The notes beneath the pieces were generated by a model. The model made no database searches, was not told the DNA's origin, and was given only the letters and a program-made list of their open reading frames with translations. Positions 23,126 through 36,000 of a stretch of 64,000 bases of DNA are shown piece by piece. Origin of the DNA: Liquidambar formosana. Taxonomy: Eukaryota > Streptophyta > Magnoliopsida > Saxifragales > Altingiaceae. The position numbers and the translations under genes are program-made. The stretch lies in the NCBI GenBank assembly GCA_039720395.1, contig CM077833.1, forward strand, positions 22,962,271-23,026,270, written 5' to 3'. Every line of letters starts with the position of its first letter. The stretch's first letter is position 1.

Positions 23126-24259
23126 GTTCGGGAAAGATCACCGCACAAGTCTCATATGTACCACAAAACCAAAACATAGGTTTTGGAGTAGCTAGTGTAA
23201 TCAAACGTACATTTGGTATCAGCTAATGGACCTACAAAACCTGCCTTGTTAGAAACATGTCCTTGTCAAAATTCACCATGAATTTTGATATTTGATGCGA
23301 AAACTTCTTTAAAAGTTGTCACCTTCAACTAAATGGAGTTTTTGCGAGACAACTCAATTGATATTGACTCATTAGCCTTCACCTGTTTTTGGCACGATTA
23401 AAAGAAAGCAACAGATCATATGATTAATATGGCTAGCTATGACCACCTTCCAATCACTTTGACTTGTATGAACCTGGATCGACCAAGTAGATATCACCAC
23501 TTGCACCAATAGAACCTCATATGGACACATTTTAAATGTACAAGTTTCATTACACAACAAACCACATATCAAATACCAAAAAAAAAAAAAAAAAAAACAC
23601 CAAACTTTAAATTTTGAAACAGAATAGCATTAGACTCGATCACCAGCATCCTTTAGAGCAGCTGGTGTAAAGTCTATTAAAAGGGAAAAACATTAAAGAT
23701 ATCGAATAAGTTTTAGCCATTCCTCTAGTGGATTGACATGTAGTCCTTGGAAAATTAAACTTGTAAGAAGAAAAAAAAAATGGTTTAGGTCATTTTAAGC
23801 CTAGAAAGTGGTACGTTGTAAAAGTTACGTTAGTATGCGGATGAATCTAGAAAATTTACCAAGTATTTCCAGTACATAAATATAATAATATTTAAAAACA
23901 TTGAACATTGATGGGATTAATTTCCCCCATTCTTATTCCAGTACTACAATGAAAGATCATGAATTACAATCCATATAACACACTATGCATTTTGCACAAA
24001 TCATACATATTGTTTTTTTTTTTTTTTTTTTTTTCAATATATAGAAACTCACATGAGAGAGTCCAAAAAATGTCTTATCTCCATGTCAATTCCTTCTCCT
24101 ACCTCACATACACTAATAAGTAATATATGAATATTGGTCACTGTCAGTAATGTCTTCAAGCAAGAACTGAAGATCATCAAAGAATATAAATGGACAAGAA
24201 AAAAGAAAAAGGAAAAAAAGATCACATATTGGTTGGCTTGATTTGGATTGATCAAATTT

Positions 24260-24928
24260 TCAGCAAAAGCTCCAAAGACGAATATCGCCTTCTTCGTTGT
24301 AATCTTCGATCACTGGTGGGTCGAAAAACGCGCCATTAGACAAAAGATCAGCATACTTAGGTGACTGCAGGCCATCAAAGTTGTACTCATACCACGGTGT
24401 GGACATAGCCATTGGCGTATTGGCCTCATAAATAGCACTGTAGTCCCCAAAAGATGGCATTAGTGAGATATCATCGTCGAGTTGATCGGACGGCGAATAG
24501 GACATCGATGGGGATGAGATTGATGATGATGATGAGGAAGAGGGAGGATTGGGGGATGGTGGGGTGGTGGGATTATCAAGAAAAGTATTGGCAGCTGCTG
24601 CTGCCGCTCTTTGGATGGACTTGGGTGACATGATGGTATCAGGGATATTGTAATGTGATGAAGTGATGGGGAAATTGAGGTTGGCTGAAGTGCCTTTGAG
24701 GCATAAGAGTGCAGCATCGTAGGCTCTGGCAGCAGCCTCTGGTGTGGAATAAGAGCCCAACCATATTCTTGTTTTTTGATTTGGTGCTCTTATCTCTGAA
24801 ACCCATGAGCCCCAGCTCCTCATTCTCACACCCTTGTACTTCTTTTTACACGATGATGATGATGATGGTGGTGGTGATTGCATTGCTTTGGATGGCTCTG
24901 ATTGGATCTTGTGGCCAGTCTTCCCCAT
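24260..24928 (-). CDS. ERF014-like: AP2/ERF transcription factor, ERF014-like (DREB subfamily)
   Basis: An intronless reading frame of 222 residues. One AP2 domain spans about 31-87 ([19 protein letters not shown], then [20 protein letters not shown], then [11 protein letters not shown]). The WVSEIR and WLGSY blocks place it in the DREB-like part of the family; these proteins bind GCC or DRE/CRT promoter elements in the nucleus. The rest is Ser/Pro-rich (118-148) and acidic, and ends [11 protein letters not shown]. That LWSF tail is characteristic of the ERF011-ERF014 group and likely supports activation. A TATA box lies at 25171-25181, implying a 5' UTR of roughly 200 nt. The frame is intact. 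Which of ERF011-014 is the closest orthologue needs a tree. Confidence 0.93.
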   Translation of the reverse strand: MGKTGHKIQSEPSKAMQSPPPSSSSSCKKKYKGVRMRSWGSWVSEIRAPNQKTRIWLGSYSTPEAAARAYDAALLCLKGTSANLNFPITSSHYNIPDTIMSPKSIQRAAAAAANTFLDNPTTPPSPNPPSSSSSSSISSPSMSYSPSDQLDDDISLMPSFGDYSAIYEANTPMAMSTPWYEYNFDGLQSPKYADLLSNGAFFDPPVIEDYNEEGDIRLWSFC

Positions 24929-25170
24929 TGATGAAAGAGCTAGAAAACCAATGCTTTAATGAAGAAAAGGTGTTGAAGGAGCAATGCTATGTTGAATAGG
25001 ATCAATGTTTTGATGAAATAAAGGATGTTTTAAGGATCAATGGAATAAAGGTCAGGTGTTGAAGGAGTCTCTAGCTCTTTCTCTGTGTGGGTAACTTTTT
25101 TTCTTGTTTTTTGGCTTCTTCTTTTGATTGTGAGGAAAGGAATGGGAACTAAATGTGAATGGGTGGAGGT

Positions 25171-25181
25171 TGATATTTATA
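25171..25181 (-). promoter_or_regulatory. TATA box of the ERF gene
   Basis: On the minus strand the sequence reads CTATAAATATC, about 245 bp upstream of the ATG. This is a good plant TATA consensus. Transcription would start near 25145. Confidence 0.6.
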
Positions 25182-26339
25182 GATGGGAGGTTTCAGCTTT
25201 CAAGCTAGCTAGGAGATCCCCCTTAGTCAAGGTAACACAGTATGGTTCTACTTCAACACATATGAACATGAAATGGGTGACAGATATTTTCCGGTTTTAA
25301 TATACATTCAATAGAAAAATAGTATATCCCTGGCTTTTTTATAATGACTTTATTGCCCTGCCTTGGTAAAAAAATATGACAAAATCTTGAAATTATGGAA
25401 CTTTTCTGCCAAAAAAAGAGAGCAGTGAGAAAGAGATAAAAGGTATGAAAGGCCTATATTTTAAGTTCACCAATTTTAGTTACACAGTTTTTGAGATCTA
25501 GTTAACCAAATTTTTTTATTTTTTATTTTATTAAATGACTTAAATCTTTCAAACAGACCACCCTCGGTTTAGGGGAAAGACCGAATGGTCTAAGGTGAAT
25601 ACATGACAAGGGCAGAGGATCTTTTGACTGAAGGTAAGGTTTTTTTTAAAAATTTTTATAGGTATTTTTAACATGAAAAGCAAAAAGTCTTGTATGACTT
25701 TTTCATGATGGGCAGTTACCTATGCGATCAAAGAACAGCTTGAACGTGAAGATGTTCACAAACCCACCCCTGTGACTTTGAGAAAAGCGCAAATAAATAT
25801 TGCAGTCTGGATCCCATCTGCACCAATCACAGACCAGCAAGGAAAGCTTTAATAAACAATGTACTTGTTCTAGAGCATTTCTGACTTACGTAGCAAGTCA
25901 CCCCAGTTGACACACAGGAAAGTAATTAAAAAAATTAAAAATGGACCAAGTAAAACTATATAGGGGCAAATGGGTCTTTAGGCCACATGGGTTTCTCTTC
26001 TTTTTTTTTTCTTTTATAATCATTATTATTATATAATGACATATCTAGTTTTGGGTAATCAAATCTTATAATATTAATCTATAGGGAGTACAATTTTGTA
26101 TGAGAGAGAAAAACATAGGATTCTCCCAGAGGCAGCTTCCTGGATTTGCAGGTGATAGAGAGATGGGGTGTGTGATGACACAAACAAAAAAATAAAAACA
26201 CACAAAAACACTCTAAACACGCGCAGTCTAACAGTGGCAAAAAATGCCCCTCTGCAAAAACAACAGCTGTTGCTCCTCTGTCTCGCAGCTCTAAAACCGC
26301 GTCATGGGCCTCATCCTCTCTCTCTCTCTTCTCTCAGTC

Positions 26340-26343
<4 letters not shown>

Positions 26344-26373
<30 letters not shown>
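26344..26373. repeat. (CT)n microsatellite
   Basis: An uninterrupted CT dinucleotide run in intergenic sequence. A similar tract lies at 29848-29868. Confidence 0.9.
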
Positions 26374-26375
<2 letters not shown>

Positions 26376-29300
26376 GTATGTATAGAATAGATAGATGGAA
26401 TTAAATTAAAAATTAAGACTCCTCAACCGTTTCATGGGTTGCTTACGCCTGCATGACTTGACTTACTTTTATTTTTTATTTATTTATTTTTTTTTTCCTG
26501 TTTTGTAACACTAAAATTTGAGTAATTCGATGGGATTCTCTTTGGTACGGCACAGCCAAAGCAAATAGCTTTGAAAAATGCCAGCATACACATTACACAT
26601 GCTTTGAGGGGAGGGGCGGGTGTGGGAATACGCACTTCTTAGGGACAAACAAAATGACCCTTTCTACGTAGGCCATGCTTTCACACTTACCTTGTACGTA
26701 GAGGCCTAGAAGGGTGTTTTGTCAACTTTCCAGCCTAGCCGTTCCAATTTGTCCGGCTATTGCCATTGAGGCCTCGGGTTTGCAACATCGCTGAAGAGCC
26801 CCTTTAGACCCTCTGCGTTCATCAGCTTCCCTGTAGTTTCTTCTATTTTGTATGGAAAATGTTAAATCCGGGATTTTCGAATAGGCACAAAGGTAGATTG
26901 CACGATGAATGAGCCTCATAGTTGGTTTAATCCATTATCTCTACTTTGGAATTTTGAATTCGGGATAGTTAACATCACCTATTCTATTTTAAAAAATAAT
27001 TAAATATCTTATTATGTTAAAATGGATTAAGGATCAAGAGTCATTAGCTTGTCAGCCCTAATATATGCCATTCATGATAGATTTATTTAACTAAATGAAT
27101 TTAGCCATCTGATTCAAATGATGTCTCTTTTCCCATCAAAATGTGCTCAAAGTTTTCCTTACGGTCTCAAAAAAATCTAATGGCTCAGCATATATAGTCG
27201 GATGAGACAAATATTTTACAGTCCTAAAATTTTAAGGACCCATATAATTGTGAGTCGCAATCCTTTAGAATGTTGATACGATAATAGGTGTCATGGGAAA
27301 AATAATTTCTAATAACAATACAATAAGTGACCAATAAAACGAGAATATAAAGCTATGGGGCAGGTTAATGGATATCCAAGAAAATAGAGTTATGGAAGTA
27401 GGCTAATGTATCTATTGAGGACATAATCTTTTTTATTTTTTATTTTTTATTTTATACCAAGAGGTTCCACGATGATTACACTCAAGAATTACCATTTATA
27501 TATTTCTTGTCGTCATTACGCACATGCATCCATTTTCTTGTAGCTAGTGTGCTTTACTAATAACATAGGGCTTTCCTTTCTTTAAAAATTCTTCTAAATA
27601 AATCCTCACTCTATTGAATCCCACATTTTACGCGAAACTTGGCCTCTTAGTTCATATGTAGTTCCTTACAAATTTTGGTGGTTTCTCTTCAAATCCATGT
27701 TAAGCCTAATTAATTAATCATGTCAGTCAAATTTTGCATTGAAAATGACGTTTCTAACCTTAACCCCAATGCCAAATTGCATATCATCTCTAATGTGAAA
27801 ACTGACCATTTTTAAATCCAAAATTTTCCTGAAATTCATTTCCGTAACCCCACTTGGATTTGAAATCCACCAACTAGTCGTGGCTTTACATTGAATTTTA
27901 AAAATAATCATGATTGATTTAAATATTCCTAGAATCGGTTTGTCCAATGATACATGTAACATGAGTAACAAGAATAGTGTCGTCAATCCGTACAAGACCC
28001 TCTCCATCCTCTCTCCTTCCTCCCCTTTAATCACTCGGGAACACAAATAATAAAAATCATATTCACTAGGGCATCTCTCTCTTAAATTTAAGTTTGAATA
28101 TTTGGTTTAACTAAATTAATTAATAATTATTTTGTTATTCTTTGAGTTGCTGACAGTACGATTCATGTTGAGTAAAAAAAAAAAAAAAAAACATATAGAT
28201 TTAAAAAGGGTCCCTCACATGTTCAGACCACACTGCTGTTTTAATTATTTTCTAGTTGTCAGAAATTCAGGAATGTAATGAGGGATTGGTTTGTGGGAAG
28301 ATAGGAGGAAAGTTCCAATGAGTAAATGGGGTGCAGCCGTCTAGCCAATGGCTCAATTTGGTTTCACCTCATTGCGCATATACCACTGCAAAGGTTGCGT
28401 GGTCAAAATACATGGTGGATTACCGACCAAAAATGAATGTCAACAAGAAAAATATATTTTTGTGTGCTGTAAATCACTTCCCCCTATTAATTAATGATTA
28501 TGTTTTTGGGTTGCACTGCCTGTTTGTGAAAGCATGACACAATTTACCCAGTCTACTGTGAGAAGTAGAAAAGTGGGTATTTTAATAGTGATGCAACATG
28601 TTTTAACCATTCCTCCCTATTTATTTTTTTCAACTATTCCTTTATTCAACTACCATAAGAGCGAGATGCCATCCGTCCATCTGATTGGTCCGATTATTCT
28701 TCTGATCTCAAATAGAGTCACCATCCACTTGAATGCGTAATCGACTAAGAAAACTGGGGTGGATAGATGACCTTTCTATGAGGAATTGAAAAAAGTACTT
28801 ACTGTTTCTTAAGACGTAAATATCATGACTATCTAAATTACCCTTGACTAGGTTTCCCACTTACCTCATCGGTTTGCCATCATGTCGAATGGCAAAACTA
28901 TGTGACATCGTGTTGCACGCATGGCTTCGAATTTTTATAAGAAAACCTAGTCTTTCTTCTACTAACTCATTGTGTCTATTTTATTATGTTAGAGCCCACT
29001 GCTACCCTTTTTTGGGGTCATCCACATGATGAATTCTTTACTAGTGATATACACAAGCTTCAAGAAAAAAGGGCTTTAGGAGTGACTTGCAACATCTAAA
29101 AGAGTGAAAATTTCTGATTTCTATTTTATATATAACCCATTTTAGTAGATACTAATTGGTCTTCCTGTGGTAGAATTCAGCTATTCAAGAGGCTTTGCTT
29201 GAATATGGTGTGTCTTAGTGATGCATATGTAAATTCTAGTTATTCCTGATTTTGGAAAATGATATTGATCCCTAAATTTTTTGTTCTTTTAATTTTCTTT

Positions 29301-29638
29301 CTCTAATGATACATTATTGATGTGGCATGCAATTAAAAAATAATAAATAAATAAATAAACTAAATCCTACTTGACCTCACTAGTTCAAAGCCTACCATTT
29401 GATAAGTCTGGGTAATTTTTAATGATGGTAAAACCCAATTATATACAACAAAAAATAATGCATGATTAAGGAAACGGAGGATCTCCATCAAATTAAAACA
29501 CAAACGGCTTGTATAGCATATATATTAATAAAGACACCTACCTCCTCCTTTTATTGCAGCAACATAGGTGTGTGTTTCCCACTCTCCTTGTTTGCTCTAT
29601 ATTAGGAAATCAATCAGGTCCCACCTTTTTTCCATACT

Positions 29639-29813
29639 AAGTCCCCACCTGATCATAATACTACATACCACTTAATGAAGATGCATGTTTCTACTCCTCA
29701 CTCCTTTTTTTTTTTTTTTTTTTGGTTTTTGTTTTTTTGTTTTTGCTAAGAGTCCCCACCTGATCATTATACTACATAAAACTTAAATGAAGATGCATGT
29801 TTCTACCTCTCAC
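29639..29813. repeat. Direct repeat of about 60 bp around a poly-T tract
   Basis: The block starting AGTCCCCACCTGATCAT and ending AGATGCATGTTTCTAC occurs at about 29639-29696 and again at about 29750-29806. A T-rich tract separates the copies. Confidence 0.8.
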
Positions 29814-30808
29814 TTCTATATTATATTACAATTATCCACAGAATTCTCTCTCTCTCTCTCTCTCTCTCGCTCTCTCTTTATGTAGCCACATATTTGGTGC
29901 AATAAATATAAACATGAAGACAGCACATTGTATGACCTAGTCCTCCCCCATGCATGCCCATGGGCCATGACCTTCCGTACCTAGCATATTATATGACACT
30001 GACATGTACTAATGAAGTCCGTATTCAAAGGAGGCGAGTCGAGCCAGCTTGAGGTAGGGCCATATATGTGATGATGGATAGAAGACTATTGTTACCTTCA
30101 ATAGTATAAAAATAAAGTGGGGAAAGATTGGGTCGAAGGATGGGCGAAAGTGCAATTGGAGGCTTTCAAGTTTTGAAAGAGATATGTTGGGAGATGGAGA
30201 GGCAAGATCCATGTGGGTATTTGGTAAAGGTCTAACAAGAATCAAATCCCCACTTCGAGAGAGAGATAGGGAGAGAAAGAAACTTCCAGGAAAAAGTTGA
30301 GGGCATCAACAACCATATCCAGAGTCATGGCTCTCGTAGTGCTTTGTAGTTGTTTTTGTAATAGGCGAACTTGTTGACCCATTAGGCATGGGAACTTAGC
30401 TTCTTGAGGTACTGGACAAATTCTGCACCCTCCAGTAAAATAAATGTATAATTTATTTACGAATACATCTTGCAGAATGATACTGCCATCCTAGGTGGTT
30501 GGTGGTGCATCAAAGCTAGTGATGAATTCAACCATGCAACCATTGAACACAGTATTGACACGTTTAGTCCTCCGTCTAGAAATTAAATAATTACAGTATA
30601 CTCTACGTAATAATATTGAAAGCACAAATCCGTTGCCGATCTTAACCGACAATATTCAAGAGTATGATCGTTATCATCACAAAAAAGATGAAAAAAATTC
30701 AAAATGAAAGCATTTCATAAATTTCTAAAATTGAAGTAATTACATCAGCTATTGTGATCATTCCGACTTTTTTTTCCCTCATTCAAGACGATGGATGTAC
30801 ACCTACTT

Positions 30809-30860
30809 TGATAAGAATAGATACTAAATTTGATCTTAGCCAAAAGGCTAAAAAGGGTAT
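30809..30860 (-). pseudogene. Truncated U2 snRNA-like sequence
   Basis: Read on the minus strand from 30860, it begins ATACCC and contains GCCTTTTGGCTAAGATCAA followed by TAGTATCTATTCTTATCA. These match the highly conserved 5' end of U2 snRNA, including the branch-point-recognition region. The match stops after about 52 nt; the Sm site and 3' stem-loops are absent. A short A run follows about 40 bp downstream. I do not see the plant USE promoter motif upstream. I therefore read it as a 3'-truncated pseudogene, possibly retroposed. Confidence 0.7.
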
Positions 30861-32625
30861 AGATTTTTGCTTTCATCGTTATGTAAAATACACTAACCAT
30901 TTCAATTTTCATTTAGGTGACCAAACAGGCCCTAAAATTTTCCATCATCAGACTGCAAAATGGTATTGGAATGTATCAATTTCTTTCAACTGGCATGCAT
31001 CTTGATCTACCTCGCTTTTATATACAGAACAACATCATCTCATGTGACGCTTATCAAAGAGTGCTCCCTTGAATTTGGTGCATCTTTAGCACATTTTTCT
31101 AGTGAAAAAAAAAAAAATTAGAATCCACCTACTACTGAAGGACCATGACCCCTGCCTTTTGAAATCTAGACGTGGTAAAAAATAGTTTTTTGACCATTCA
31201 TCTGGATTTCAATGTTGAGATCATGGGTGCTCCACGAGCATTGAATGTTTACTCTGGTTTTTGATAAACATTCATACAAGCATTTGGTCCAACTGCCATC
31301 GCATTTGGGCACATGCGTAAAAGAAAGTAGATGGGGTTTTAAAAATTCGCATATGGAGCAACAAATGCATTTTTGGAGAAAAATTTTCAATTCTCCGCAA
31401 GAAGCTAGACAGGCATGTGCGTTGAGAAACAGGGCTGAGACTTCTGAGAAGCACACTAAAGCACCTTCTTATAAAATAATTCTTCCTCATATACCTCGTT
31501 TGTCAAAAAGGAAAAAGGGAAGGAAACCCAGAATGCCTATTTTATATGGATTATTGAGAGGGCATAGCTCTCTTTCAGACTGTGGTATGTTTGACTGCCA
31601 ATGACATGAATCACATCAAGTTATACACTTTTACGAATATGGTGTAACAAGTCATACCTGTGCCCAATGAGAAACTAGTTACTCTACAGTTCCAACACAT
31701 GTGCATCTAATCCAACCCAAATTTAGTCTAGAACAGAAACAAATACACAGCAGGTATGTCCAATTCAAATCCAGTCTTTTTTCTTCTCTTTTCTTTTCTC
31801 TTCTTTTCATTTTTGTTTTGTTTTCTTTCCCACTCTTCCTCCAAGGGCAAACAGAGACAATTAAATGGATAAAAAGAAAGCACTCCACACATATCAATCT
31901 TTGTATCTGACCACTGGTTACTTAGATCTTCTATTTTTTTTCCTTTGGATTTGTTTATTTTGACAAAAGAAGCATTTCTCAAGAAAATTTCCAAAGAAAA
32001 ATTCTTCAGGCTCTATTCCGATCGACAGATAATTTTATTTGGGAAAATTTATCACATCTCTTCAATTTTTTTTTGCTAAAAATATATTTTCATACCTGAA
32101 GTTTACCGCCTTTATTTTTTTTGTTGTTGCTATTAATTCCAGAAGTATATCTTTTTTTCTCAAGTGAAAAGAATGCCGTAGAACATTGAAACAGAAGGAG
32201 GTCTGTCTCATTATTAAAACTTCTTGCTTTTTGAATATAAGTTTTTCACCATCCTCATTTATTGCCTTTATAAAGCTGTCGTAAATGCACTCTCCGTGAT
32301 ATCTTCATAGTTAATTCAAAGTTTTATTTCTTATATTTATACAGTGGTGTAATAGACTCGGGCCCATCATATCCTACATTAAAATCTTTTAATGCCATCT
32401 TTAATACCATCATTATGTATCAGCATGTTACATGTTAATGACGTCCATATACCTTTGCATAAACTAAAAATTGCAAAGTAAAAATAATGGGAAGGTTAAT
32501 TAGGCATTGAAAAAGGAAAGTCAAGTGGAATTTCATACCGGGGTGTCTCTACAAAAGTGCATGAAGTCAAATGGTTAAGAATGCAATATCATTAAATGTC
32601 GAAGAGAGAAAAAAAAGAAAAAGGA

Positions 32626-32631
<6 letters not shown>

Positions 32632-32657
<26 letters not shown>
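32632..32657. repeat. Long G homopolymer
   Basis: About 26 consecutive G, preceded by an A/G-rich tract. The length may be an assembly artefact. Confidence 0.85.
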
Positions 32658-32718
32658 TGTTGTTATGAAATAGGTAAGAATTTCATCATATGAACCTTCC
32701 AAAAGTTGCCCCAATTAC

Positions 32719-32912
32719 AAATTGCTTAGGAGGGACGATTATTTCAAATAAATGTGTATAGCCAAACTAAACAACAGTCAATTACAGATTATTAGTTTAT
32801 TACAATATGATCAACAGAAAATTTCTTAGGAGGGGCGATTATTTCAAATAAATATGTATAGCCAAACTGAACAACAATCAATTACAGATTATATTACAAT
32901 ATGATCAACAGC
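32719..32912. repeat. Tandem duplication of about 100 bp
   Basis: Two adjacent units share GATTATTTCAAATAAATRTG, TATAGCCAAACT and ACAATATGATCAACAG. They lie about 100 bp beyond the aminoacylase stop codon, so they may fall in its 3' UTR or flank. The second unit has an 8-10 bp deletion. Confidence 0.85.
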
Positions 32913-33010
32913 AACGTGACTAATCATACCGGCATAGATGAATTGCATCATATGATGCTTTGTTCTCCCCACTAATCACCAAACTGAAACTTGTATTTTG
33001 GAAAGAGTGT

Positions 33011-36000
33011 CTATAGAGAAGCTCCCCCATAGGAACTCAAAGAACTGATCAAGGACTCGTACACCTTAATTCCATTCAAATATATGGTATCTTTTAAAAA
33101 CTGCAAGAAAGAGTAAAAAAAATTAAAAAATATATATATTCAGGAATAGATAAATATGGGATAGTGATGAATTTGAAGAAAGATTGACAAACTTGTCAGA
33201 CCTCATTATGATCATGGAGTAAGATGGGAATATTTTTCATTGGGGAGAAACCAAGAGCTGGAATTCCCATCTGTCTTATGAATCGTGCATCAGTGGTTGA
33301 AGGCAAAATTTCAGGCTTTGCAAGTTTTCCTCCAACTGCAGTGATAGCCTGCTTGAAGACAGACCACCATGGGTTGGAATCGTTTGTCAGTGTCATTAAA
33401 GGGCGCCCGGTGTAGTCTCTTATGGGTCCTTTCTCAATTATCTGACATATAGAAGAAGTGATTAGCCACCTTTCACTTATACTCCATTTAGTTGCTAAAA
33501 AGACAGGAAAAAAAATTTTAAAATTTTAAATCTCAAAACCAAATGATGCTGGACTAGTTTTTCAAGAAAAAAAATTTGGAATCTGGGTCTTATTGCTGTA
33601 CATTTGGAAAAAAGGTTAGGCTCCTGTCCTGTGAGATTCCCTCATGTACGGTCAAGTCACCAATAACCCCACCATGCCAACATCAATCAAAGATGATGTG
33701 TAGCAAGTACCAGCTAATCGGATAAGATTTTTACGATCCAACTCACATACTGTTTCCTTCAGATAATTTCCGAATGTTCTTCGACCTCTGAATGTTTGAT
33801 TGAAATCAAATGACAAAGATCACTAACCATAGAGCCCATTAGATGGAAGATTCCAACCCTTTTTAGGAAGACATGGCAGGGGCTTGTTGATCACTTGACC
33901 AAACATATTAAAGAGGAGTCAACGAAAAAGATAAAAACCAAAGTACCCAATTCTAAATTATGTTAGCCAAGAGGAAAGAAAGCTGCAAAATTGTGGAGCA
34001 ATTTTAACATAAAATATTGGTAGGGTTACATTTCCATATTCATAAATTCTCAAATCCACTTGAATTAGTTGATCTTTTATGTGAATGCCCTGAGTAATTG
34101 TATATTGTAGCTCAGTCATTAAAAAGCCAGTGGTTAATGGATACTAAGGCACTGGGCAGCATAGATAGTTCCAGAAAGTAACCTAGGCAACGATGGAGAA
34201 CCTATCATAATAAGAAACCAAAATATATTCTCTTGTAAGGTCCACAGGTTTGTGTTGGCAAATTCTGTAGTCAAATTAGTGTCAAGGTTGTTAAGTGTTT
34301 GTTTCAAGTCTGTCATGAGCTTCATCATCAAGACTTCAAGATTGAAATAACCTTGAACATCAGATTGAAGGTTTATGGCGCATTCCTTTGATCTCACACA
34401 TTAGGACAGCTAGTGACTAAGATACCAACACATTATAACCTAGGTGGTCAGTTTGTGACTTTCATTGACCTCACTTGACTCACGATATGAAAATGGTTTT
34501 TGAATGGGTAAAAATGAGTTTTAATGAAATTTAATAAAGTTCATCCTGAACCATGTTTTTCTGTTCAAACGAGGCCATTTTTGCTTAAATTTTGAAAACA
34601 AGCAAAATAGCTCAATTGATCTTGGTTCAAAAAATATTTGCTTTGCATTCGAAGTTGGTTCGAAAAGACTAGAGCTCGTGCAAATGAGCCATGCTAAATT
34701 TGTTTTCAGTAATTCGAAATTTACCTATTCTAGGGGATTTGACACCATAATCATATTATGATTTGCTTTGCCTATGAATATCCTATTATAACCCATGAAA
34801 GAGAGATCCCAGGTCATTTGAACCCTAGTTGTTGTACTTCTTTTCTTTCTTTTTCCTTTTTTTTTTTTTTTTTTGGGTGGGGGGGTAGTTTGATGAAGTA
34901 AAATATTGTATTAAGAACCAAAAGGGCTTAGCCCATGTACATGAGTCACATACTAGTATACCAAGCTAAAATCTTAGAACTCGAGCTTAAAAGAAAATAA
35001 AAAGAACAAAAGAGGGACTATGCCCACCTAAATGGCTACAACACCACCAATTAAGAATTTTAATGAAAGTAGACTTAAGTTGCACTAAAGAAGCTTCCAC
35101 CCCTTCAAAAGTTCTAAGATTTGTTTCTTTCCAAAGACACCAAAAAACAAGCATGCAGCACCATTTTCCAAACAACTATTGCATTCCTGACTTGGCTACT
35201 TCCCACCTTCATCCACAAACCCTGAAAGAAGATCGTACGTTGTAGAGGGTAGTACACTAGTACCCAATGAATACAAAGATCTTCGTAGTAAGAGGGATAG
35301 TACCCAATGAATATCAAAAAGATGGAGGATGAAAACCCACATATTCCAAGGCACATAACAATGGATGAAAAGGTTGCCAACTCGATTCTACCACTTCTTT
35401 ACACATAATGCATCAATTCTACTGTGACTCGTTGAGAATAATATCTTCATCTTTCAGTAAAAGGCTTTATAAACTAGACTAGAAGATCATTATGCTACTG
35501 TATTTTGGGTTAGCATGAGCATGGCCATTAGCCTATAATTTTGACACCATAGGTATCTTCTAGTGGTTCTCAAACCACACCCCACAACACTATTCCTTTC
35601 ACTTAGTGCACTGAGAGGACAAGGCTACAAGATTGGAAGCTTTCATGGATTCAGAAGCAAAGTGCTGAGGAGTCGGCTTGATTGTGGTTGACTTTTTGAT
35701 GGATTTTAAGGGTGGAGTGTTGTGGAGTTCAACGCAACAACTGACGATTCAAGCTGAAGCTAAGTACCAAGAAAAGATTTGTGGAGTCATTACAGTGATT
35801 ACTTGACTGAATTCAAGCTACAGCTAGGTACCAAGAAAAATTTGTGGAGTCAAATCTACTTGTATAAAAATTATGTACAATGAGATATTTTACACTAGAG
35901 TGGCATGATCACTTGATCAAGGTTTCGATTATTAATTTATGTTGGGTAAAATTATCATATTAACTTCTTAATTTGTAATATCAAAAAGATTTTAAATTAT

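Larger units (their letters stand above)
20295..24259. other. Repeat-filled region between YbaK and ERF genes
   Basis: Upstream of the YbaK start lie a MITE (20567-20902), two LTR-like segments in opposite orientation, a G run (22108-22133), and further unassigned sequence up to the 3' end of the ERF gene. I see no coding gene. Confidence 0.6.
24929..33010. other. Long intergenic region between ERF and aminoacylase genes
   Basis: About 8 kb with no recognisable protein gene. It contains the ERF promoter, microsatellites, a 60-bp direct repeat around a poly-T tract (29639-29813), a U2-like relic (30809-30860), a G run and a tandem duplication near 32.8 kb. The open frames are short and featureless. 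Confidence 0.6.

Noticed and set aside
24460..24717. Second minus-strand frame inside the ERF gene
   Set aside because: It overlaps the ERF frame in a Ser/Pro-rich low-complexity stretch.
30860..30940. Functional U2 snRNA promoter upstream of the U2-like relic
   Set aside because: An AT-rich TATA-like stretch exists, but no USE motif and no complete U2 body.
31245..31604. Open frame of 119 codons on the plus strand
   Set aside because: Composition is unremarkable, no motif is recognised, and the antisense is open as well. Not supported as a gene.
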